Assembly (NCBI GenBank): GCA_035702855.1
Contig: DASSZM010000133.1
Coordinates: forward strand, 1-9,520
Direction: 5' to 3'
DNA from: JAKAQB01 sp035702855
GTDB lineage: Bacteria; Actinomycetota; Acidimicrobiia; Acidimicrobiales; Palsa-688
Length of the DNA stretch: 9,520 nucleotides
Part shown: positions 5,567 to 9,520 of the stretch, piece by piece
How the letters are laid out: every line of letters begins with the position of its first letter
How positions within the stretch are numbered: the stretch's first letter is position 1
Made by a program: the position numbers and the translations under genes
The notes under the pieces: generated by a model
Seen by the model: the letters and a program-made list of their open reading frames with translations, nothing else
The model's database searches: none
Told to the model about the DNA's origin: nothing

Positions 5567-7051
5567 TTACCGACGCTCCCCCTGTCGGGGGCGCAACGAT
5601 CGGCGGAGCAGGTGCAGGGCCCGGACGGTGACGGCGTGGGCCGTGGTGACGAGGATGGCGACGTCCAGCCACGGGTGCCAGTTGTCGACGTAGGTCAGGT
5701 CGAGGCGCCGGTAGGCACGGAACGACGGGTTGTCCCGGGCCTCCACCTGCCACAGGCCGGTGATGCCGGGGCGCATGTCGTGGCGGCGCTTGAAGTCCTC
5801 GTCGAACTGCTCGACCTCGCTCGGCAGGGCCGGGCGGGGCCCGACCAGGCTCATCGCCCCACGCAGGACGTCGAAGAGCTGGGGCAGCTCGTCGATGCTG
5901 CTGGCCCGCAGCGCTGCGCCGAGCCGGGTCACGCGGGGGTCGGCGCTCGCCTTGAACAGCGGGCCGCCCTGCCTCTCGTTGAGCGCCGACACCGTGTCCA
6001 GCATGCTGGCGGCGTCGGGGACCATCGTGCGGAACTTGGTCACCCAGATCAGCGCTCCCCGCCGGCCGACCCGACGGCTCCGGTAGAACACCGGGCCGCC
6101 GTCCTGCGCCTTGACGAGGACGGCGACGGTGCCCATCAGCGGCGCCAGGACCGCCAGCAGCACGGCGGACAGCACGATGTCGATGGTGCGCTTGAGCACC
6201 GCCTGCCAGGGGGCGACGCGGTGCGGCTCGACGTAGAAGGCGGGCAGCTGGCAGATCGGTGACACCCGCAGCCGCCAGCTGGCGAGGCACTCGACCCCCG
6301 GCCAGAGCTGGACGTGAAGCCTGTGGTCCATGGCCCGCCGGACGACCTGCTCGGCGGCGGCGGGGTCGAGGGCGCCGGCGACGAGGATGACGCCGCTCGC
6401 CCCCGCCTGGGTGGCGAGCGGCTGGATCGTGTCGGGGGTCCCCCGGGGGAGCTCGCGCCACCCGCCGTCCCCCGTCGGCGTCGCGATCGCGCCGACGCGG
6501 TAGCCGAGCTCGGGCTCGGCGTCGAGGAGATCGCACACCGACCCCACCTGGTCGGTGCGCCCGACGAGCACGATGGTACGGAGGAAACGTCCCTCGGCCC
6601 GCTGCGCCCGCAGCCACCGGGTGAGGCGCCACCGCACGGCGAACAGCGCGACGGTGGCGAGCGCCAGTGACGGCACCGGGGCCGGGACCGGTGTGCCGTG
6701 GCGCAGCCACTCCACGCCCGCCGCTCCGGCCAACCCGGCGAGGGCGGCGACGAGCATCCGCAGCGACGCCTCCACCGGCCGGGCGCAGACGCGCGAGCGG
6801 TACAGCCCGAGCCAGTACGTCGCGACCAGCGTGCACCAGATGGCGATGATCGCCAGGCTGGTCGAGCGCACGGCGGCACCGCCGGCGGTCCCGACGGCGA
6901 TCTCGGGTGACCACGCCGCCGTCAGCGCGATGGTGTCGCCGACGAGGAGCCGCAGCCGCAGGTGGGGGTTGCGGCGCGCCCGCACCGGGCGTTGCAGAGC
7001 CGGCGCCTCGACCGCTCCGACGGCGTCGCCGGTGACCCGGACGTCAACCAT
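5567..7051 (-). CDS. Polyprenyl-phosphate sugar-1-phosphate transferase (polyprenyl glycosylphosphotransferase)
   Basis: Membrane enzyme that transfers a sugar-1-phosphate (often glucose or galactose) from UDP-sugar to undecaprenyl phosphate, starting a polysaccharide repeat. 494 residues. N-terminal half: hydrophobic segments near 35-50, 62-84, 97-113 and 125-140, then a CoA_binding_3-like region with RTIVLVGRTDQVG (158-170). Another hydrophobic helix at about 290-312 follows KRTIDI. The catalytic Bac_transf domain has GGPVFYRSRRVGR (318-330), KFRTM (339-343), SIDELPQLFDVLRG (385-398) with the family's catalytic Asp-Glu pair at D387/E388, SLVGPRP (401-407), RPGITGLWQV (427-436) and DLTYVDNW (451-458). 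All are intact. ATG start at 7051; upstream GGTGGTGA is only a weak ribosome site. Short basic C-terminus. Convergent with the GH12 gene and divergent from the sigma factor. Sugar specificity cannot be read. Confidence 0.93.
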   Translation of the reverse strand: MVDVRVTGDAVGAVEAPALQRPVRARRNPHLRLRLLVGDTIALTAAWSPEIAVGTAGGAAVRSTSLAIIAIWCTLVATYWLGLYRSRVCARPVEASLRMLVAALAGLAGAAGVEWLRHGTPVPAPVPSLALATVALFAVRWRLTRWLRAQRAEGRFLRTIVLVGRTDQVGSVCDLLDAEPELGYRVGAIATPTGDGGWRELPRGTPDTIQPLATQAGASGVILVAGALDPAAAEQVVRRAMDHRLHVQLWPGVECLASWRLRVSPICQLPAFYVEPHRVAPWQAVLKRTIDIVLSAVLLAVLAPLMGTVAVLVKAQDGGPVFYRSRRVGRRGALIWVTKFRTMVPDAASMLDTVSALNERQGGPLFKASADPRVTRLGAALRASSIDELPQLFDVLRGAMSLVGPRPALPSEVEQFDEDFKRRHDMRPGITGLWQVEARDNPSFRAYRRLDLTYVDNWHPWLDVAILVTTAHAVTVRALHLLRRSLRPRQGERR

Positions 7052-7122
7052 GTGGGGTCACCACCACGGGTGCGGCGCAGCGGGCGGTCCTCATTGCGCT
7101 CAAGGAGGCGGCGTGGCCGGGT

Positions 7123-7133
7123 CAGATACGCCG
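7123..7133 (-). promoter_or_regulatory. GTATC element upstream of the sugar-phosphate transferase
   Basis: On the minus strand it reads CGGCGTATCTG. GTATC ends 73 nt before the ATG at 7051 and points toward it. The same 11-mer is on the plus strand at 9467-9477. It lies in the 216-bp gap shared with the divergent sigma gene. Confidence 0.35.
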
Positions 7134-7166
7134 GCTGTTCCGGGCTGGACCGGTCGCGGCCCTCCT

Positions 7167-7184
7167 ATCAATCAAATTGTTGAT
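7167..7184. promoter_or_regulatory. AT-rich imperfect palindrome between transferase and sigma genes
   Basis: ATCAATCAAATTGTTGAT: seven of nine base pairs are symmetric, with ATCAA/TTGAT arms. An 18-bp stretch with only four G/C stands out sharply in this DNA. It sits 83 bp before the sigma factor ATG and 115 bp before the transferase start, a sensible place for an operator or the open-complex region of divergent promoters. The regulator is unknown. Confidence 0.45.
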
Positions 7185-7267
7185 GACAGGTCCCCGGTCC
7201 GTCGGGCACCGTCAAGGGACAGCAATGGGACGCATGCTCGAGCAGAGCGGGACGCGAGGGCAGTGAG

Positions 7268-7885
7268 ATGACGGCAACGGCAACGGCAGCGAGTTGGTGG
7301 ACCAGCGAGGACCCGGCCGAGGAGGCCGGCCCGATGTCGGGGTGGGCGGTCGGGGCCGTCGCCCGGCGGGCGTCGACCGGCGACGAGGAGGCCTGGCGGG
7401 AGCTCGTGCGGCGCTTCGACGGCATGATCGGGGCGGTGGGCCGCCGCTACGGCCTCAGCCCGGCCGACGTCGGGGAGCTGCGCCAGACGGTCTGGCTGCG
7501 CCTCGTCGAGCACCTGGTGCGCATCGAGGACCCGCAGCGGGTCGCGGGGTGGCTGGCCACCACCGCACGCCACGAGAGCCTGCACATGATCGCCCGCGCC
7601 TCGCGCCACACCTTCGGGGTGGACGAGATCCTCGGCAACACCGCCGACCCGTCCGCCCCCGACGTGGACGCCCGCTCCCTCGCCGCCGACGAGACGGCCG
7701 CGCTGCGGGCGGCGTGGAAGAAGCTGCCGCCCCGCTGCCAGCGGCTGCTCGCCCACCTGATGGCCGACGACGCCCCCGGCTACCGGGACCTGTCGCGCTG
7801 CCTGGAGATGCCCGTGGGCAGCATCGGGCCTACCCGCGGGCGTTGTATCGAGCACCTCCGTCGCCTGGTCGCCATGGAAGGCTGA
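7268..7885 (+). CDS. ECF-type sigma-70 family RNA polymerase sigma factor
   Basis: 205-residue group 4 sigma factor that would direct RNA polymerase to a small promoter set. Seen: region 2 at about 33-106 (GDEEAWRELVRRFDGMIGAVGRRYG, then LRQTVWLRLVEHL, then VAGWLATTARHES); an acidic, variable linker at about 115-145; region 4 at about 146-202 (LPPRCQRLLAHLM, then a helix-turn-helix around GYRDLSRCLEMPVGSIGPTRGR). No extra C-terminal domain. ATG at 7268 has GAGGG 7 nt upstream; an in-frame ATG at 7334, also with a good GAGG site, would give a protein 22 residues shorter that still keeps region 2. No anti-sigma gene follows: the next gene is convergent and overlaps its last 56 bp. It could control the polysaccharide locus, but nothing in the sequence proves this. 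The ECF subgroup was not identified. Confidence 0.9.
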   Translation: MTATATAASWWTSEDPAEEAGPMSGWAVGAVARRASTGDEEAWRELVRRFDGMIGAVGRRYGLSPADVGELRQTVWLRLVEHLVRIEDPQRVAGWLATTARHESLHMIARASRHTFGVDEILGNTADPSAPDVDARSLAADETAALRAAWKKLPPRCQRLLAHLMADDAPGYRDLSRCLEMPVGSIGPTRGRCIEHLRRLVAMEG

Positions 7886-8144
7886 CCAGCCGCTCCCCCA
7901 CGGCGTCGAGCGTGCAGTAGGCGCCGGCGTGGGTGAAGTGGAAATGGGCGTGCCGGCCGGACCGGGTGCGGGGTCCGTGGGCCACGACCTCGATGCGCTC
8001 CCCGGGATACCGGCGCTGGACCCGCCGGCCGACCCGGGTGAGCTCGGCGAGGAGGGCGGGGAGGTCCCGGCCGGCCAGGTCGGCGGCCGAGGCGACGCGG
8101 GTGGCGGGGACGACGGTGAGCCACCTGTGTTCGTCCCGGTCCAT
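7830..8144 (-). CDS. Unknown 104-residue protein, overlapping the sigma gene tail to tail
   Basis: I do not recognise this family. It begins MDRDEHRWLTVVPATRVAS and contains a basic amphipathic stretch, LLAELTRVGRRVQRRYPGER (31-50), then IEVVAHGP and a His/aromatic cluster HAHFHFTHAGAYCTLD (65-80). There is no signal peptide or membrane span. Evidence that it is real: about 84 of the first 88 codons end in G or C. This falls to about half in the last 16 codons, exactly where the gene overlaps the sigma gene on the other strand (7830-7885) and third positions are no longer free. The ATG at 8144 is preferred over an earlier TTG at 8192 because codons between them are not GC-ending. No ribosome site is seen. 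A GTATC element lies 28 nt upstream. The His cluster might bind metal, but that is speculation. Confidence 0.65.
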   Translation of the reverse strand: MDRDEHRWLTVVPATRVASAADLAGRDLPALLAELTRVGRRVQRRYPGERIEVVAHGPRTRSGRHAHFHFTHAGAYCTLDAVGERLVSLPWRPGDGGARYNARG

Positions 8145-8168
8145 GGCAGCAAGACGCCGCCCGGCCCC

Positions 8169-8179
8169 CGCTGATACGG
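8169..8179 (-). promoter_or_regulatory. GTATC element upstream of the 104-residue protein
   Basis: On the minus strand it reads CCGTATCAGCG, identical over 11 bp to the element at 1750-1760. GTATC ends 28 nt before the ATG at 8144, again with no Shine-Dalgarno sequence between. Confidence 0.37.
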
Positions 8180-8201
8180 CCCCGGGCGGCAACGGGACCG
8201 A

Positions 8202-8237
8202 CGGCCTGGCGCCGGAGGGCCCTCCGCCCTCAGGCCG
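8202..8237 (-). terminator. Two-part hairpin at the end of the GT4 gene
   Basis: CGGCCTG (8202-8208) pairs with CAGGCCG (8231-8237), enclosing the 14-bp perfect palindrome CGGAGGGCCCTCCG (8213-8226), with symmetric 4-nt internal loops. It includes the stop codon (8232-8230) of the glycosyltransferase. Position and symmetry fit a terminator that separates this gene from the 104-residue protein gene. No T-run follows on the minus strand, so the mechanism would be non-canonical or Rho-assisted. Confidence 0.45.
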
Positions 8238-9417
8238 GGTGCCGGACGGCGTAGCGGTAGATCCCGACCAGCTGCTCGACGTTGGCAGCCGGGTCGTGGG
8301 CCCGCAGGTAGGTGCCGCGCGCCGCCTGCCCCATGGCGGCCCACCGCTCGGGGTCGAGCGCCACCGACCGGAGGTGGGCGGCCAGCTCCCCGGGACGGCC
8401 GGGTGTGCACAGGGCCCCGTCGACGCCGTCGGTCACCAGCTCGGGCAGGGCGCCGTGCCGGCTGGCGATGACCGGGACGCCGGCGGCCATGGCCTCCACG
8501 GCGACAAGGCCGAACGGTTCGCGCCACGTGGACGGCACCACCACGGCACGGGCACCGGCGGCGAGGACGCGGGCCTGCTCGGGAGGCAGGCCGCCGACGA
8601 CGTCGACGGCGGGCTGCGCCGCGGCCCACGCCCGCAGCGTCGGCTCCAGGGGGCCGCCCCCGGCGATCACCAGGCGCAGGCCGCCGGGCAGGCACGGGAC
8701 CTGCTCCCAGGCCCGCATGAGCACGTCGACGCCCTTGGCCTCGACCCACCGTCCGAGGTAGGCGACGTAGGGCGGACCGTCGAGGGCCGGCGGCACGGGC
8801 ACGTCGGGCACCAGGTTCCATTTCACGAAGCAGCGCTCCCGGGGGAAGCCGGCGGCCGCGAGCTCCCGACGCTGGGCCCGGGAGAGGAAGATGTACGCCG
8901 ACGGCCGCCCGCTCCAGGCGCGCCGGTTGACGACCTGGGTCGCCACGACCGGGACCGTCTTCGGTCGCGAGTGCTGGAAGCAGGCGTGGCGGAGCGCCCG
9001 CAGCCCGCTCCGCCCGACGCAGGCGTTGCAGTACTGGCCGTCCCGGAGCAGCTCGCCGCCGGGGCAGCCGAGCCCGTAGTTGTGGAGGGTGACCACCACC
9101 GGCACCCCCTCGGCCCCGGCGGCGGCCAGGACCGACGGGGTGAGGAGCGGGAAGGTGTTGTGGACATGGACGACATCGGGCCCGAGGCGGCGGAGCACCC
9201 GCCGGACGGTGAGGTAGGACTCGGGGTTCCACACCACCGTGGCCGGCAGGGTCGCCGCCCGCAGGGACACCGGCTTGATGTCCCCGCTGTGCGGTCCGCA
9301 GGTGTCCACGTCGTGGCCGGCGGCGCGCAAGGCGGCGACCTCCACGTCCACGACGCGGTCCTCGCCGCTGGGGGTCGTCGCCGCTCGGCGTCGGTTGTGC
9401 AGCACGAGGACGCGCAC
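8230..9417 (-). CDS. Glycosyltransferase family 4 protein
   Basis: 395-residue GT-B fold retaining glycosyltransferase, probably adding a sugar to a lipid-linked or surface glycan on the cytosolic side. Seen: N-terminal domain MRVLVLHN, then PSGEDRVVDVEVAALRAAGH (16-35), DVVHVHNTFP (81-90), PVVVTLHNY (106-114). A four-cysteine block follows (C118, C130, C133, C146) in GCPGGELLRDG.YCNACVG. The C-terminal domain has YLGRWVEAKGVDVLMRAW (220-237), LVIAGGGPLEPTL (249-261), and REPFGLVAVEAMAAGVPVIAS (299-319) holding the donor-binding EX7E pair E300/E308, then GALPELV. Complete at normal family length. GTG start at 9417 is chosen because it opens directly on the first Rossmann strand; no ribosome site is seen. 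GTATC ends 28 nt upstream. Its partners would be the initiating transferase and the left-edge glycosyltransferase. Donor sugar unknown. Confidence 0.92.
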   Translation of the reverse strand: MRVLVLHNRRRAATTPSGEDRVVDVEVAALRAAGHDVDTCGPHSGDIKPVSLRAATLPATVVWNPESYLTVRRVLRRLGPDVVHVHNTFPLLTPSVLAAAGAEGVPVVVTLHNYGLGCPGGELLRDGQYCNACVGRSGLRALRHACFQHSRPKTVPVVATQVVNRRAWSGRPSAYIFLSRAQRRELAAAGFPRERCFVKWNLVPDVPVPPALDGPPYVAYLGRWVEAKGVDVLMRAWEQVPCLPGGLRLVIAGGGPLEPTLRAWAAAQPAVDVVGGLPPEQARVLAAGARAVVVPSTWREPFGLVAVEAMAAGVPVIASRHGALPELVTDGVDGALCTPGRPGELAAHLRSVALDPERWAAMGQAARGTYLRAHDPAANVEQLVGIYRYAVRHPA

Positions 9418-9445
9418 GGCAGTACGAGGGACCGGCCCGCGGGTG

Positions 9446-9450
9446 GATAC
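9446..9450 (-). promoter_or_regulatory. GTATC element upstream of the GT4 gene
   Basis: On the minus strand GTGTATCCACC lies with GTATC ending 28 nt before the GTG at 9417. No Shine-Dalgarno sequence lies between. It forms an inverted pair with the plus-strand copy at 9471-9475, 20 nt apart. The surrounding bases match the other copies less well. Confidence 0.3.
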
Positions 9451-9466
9451 ACCTGCGCCGGGGGCG

Positions 9467-9477
9467 CGGCGTATCTG
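9467..9477 (+). promoter_or_regulatory. GTATC element pointing to an unseen gene at the right edge
   Basis: Plus-strand CGGCGTATCTG, identical over 11 bp to the minus-strand element at 7123-7133. It points right, toward a probable plus-strand gene whose ribosome site is at 9507-9515. Confidence 0.33.
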
Positions 9478-9506
9478 GCTGGGGCGGGTGCGCTCCTCTC
9501 CGGCGT

Positions 9507-9515
9507 GGAGGGAGG
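9507..9515 (+). promoter_or_regulatory. Probable ribosome binding site of a gene starting just beyond the right edge
   Basis: GGAGGGAGG ends 5 nt before the window ends. No start codon follows inside the window. If real, a plus-strand gene divergent from the GT4 gene starts within a few bases of the edge. Confidence 0.45.
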
Positions 9516-9520
9516 CACCC

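Noticed and set aside
5526..6914. 462-codon minus-strand frame overlapping the sugar-phosphate transferase in another frame
   Set aside because: Arg/Pro/Ala-rich sequence with no domain, whereas the frame ending at 5567 contains every motif of the transferase family.
7113..7271. Possible 52-codon leader ORF starting GTG after AAGGAGG and overlapping the sigma start by ATGA
   Set aside because: The spacing from AGGAGG to GTG is only 4 nt, only about half of the codons end in G or C, and it runs through the AT-rich palindrome. The ATGA overlap is probably chance, though homologous leaders would be worth a look.
7929..8174. Plus-strand 81-codon frame after the sigma gene
   Set aside because: Gly/Pro/Glu/Asp/Val-rich shadow of the minus-strand 104-residue gene, which has much better codon third-position statistics and composition.

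Overview
The window is a GC-rich stretch (roughly three quarters G+C by eye, with almost every codon ending in G or C). Its gene families and codon use suggest an actinomycete-like bacterium (phylum Actinomycetota). A finer placement, for example Acidimicrobiia, is only a guess and cannot be settled from this sequence.

Most of the window looks like part of a cell-surface or secreted polysaccharide locus. From left to right: the 5' part of a GT4-type glycosyltransferase (minus, cut by the left edge), translationally coupled to an AlgD-type nucleotide-sugar dehydrogenase (minus). Divergent from these is a 589-residue FAD/NAD(P)-binding protein of the NAD_binding_9 type (plus). After a 333-bp leader region comes a secreted protein with two complete, tandem GH12 glucanase-like domains joined by a His/Pro/Lys/Arg-rich linker (plus). 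Convergent with it is a membrane polyprenyl-phosphate sugar-1-phosphate transferase, the usual initiating enzyme of lipid-linked polysaccharide assembly (minus). Divergent from that is an ECF-type sigma factor with no adjacent anti-sigma gene (plus). Its 3' end overlaps a 104-residue unknown protein on the other strand. Last comes a complete GT4 glycosyltransferase (minus), and the right edge seems to hold the leader of another plus-strand gene.

A reasonable reading, which is inference, is this. The initiating transferase loads the first sugar-phosphate on undecaprenyl phosphate, the two glycosyltransferases extend it, and the AlgD-like enzyme supplies a GDP-sugar uronate (probably GDP-mannuronate). 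The exported GH12 protein trims, releases or remodels a beta-glucan-type polymer outside the cell. The sigma factor may control the locus. The FAD protein's role is unknown. No flippase, polymerase or chain-length protein is present here, so the locus probably continues beyond both edges.

The least expected signal is a small repeated non-coding element. The pentamer GTATC occurs six times in the intergenic gaps. In each of the five cases where the downstream gene lies in the window, it points toward that gene. Three copies sit 28 to 30 nt before a start codon that lacks a Shine-Dalgarno sequence. I found no mobile elements, CRISPR arrays, tRNA or rRNA genes.
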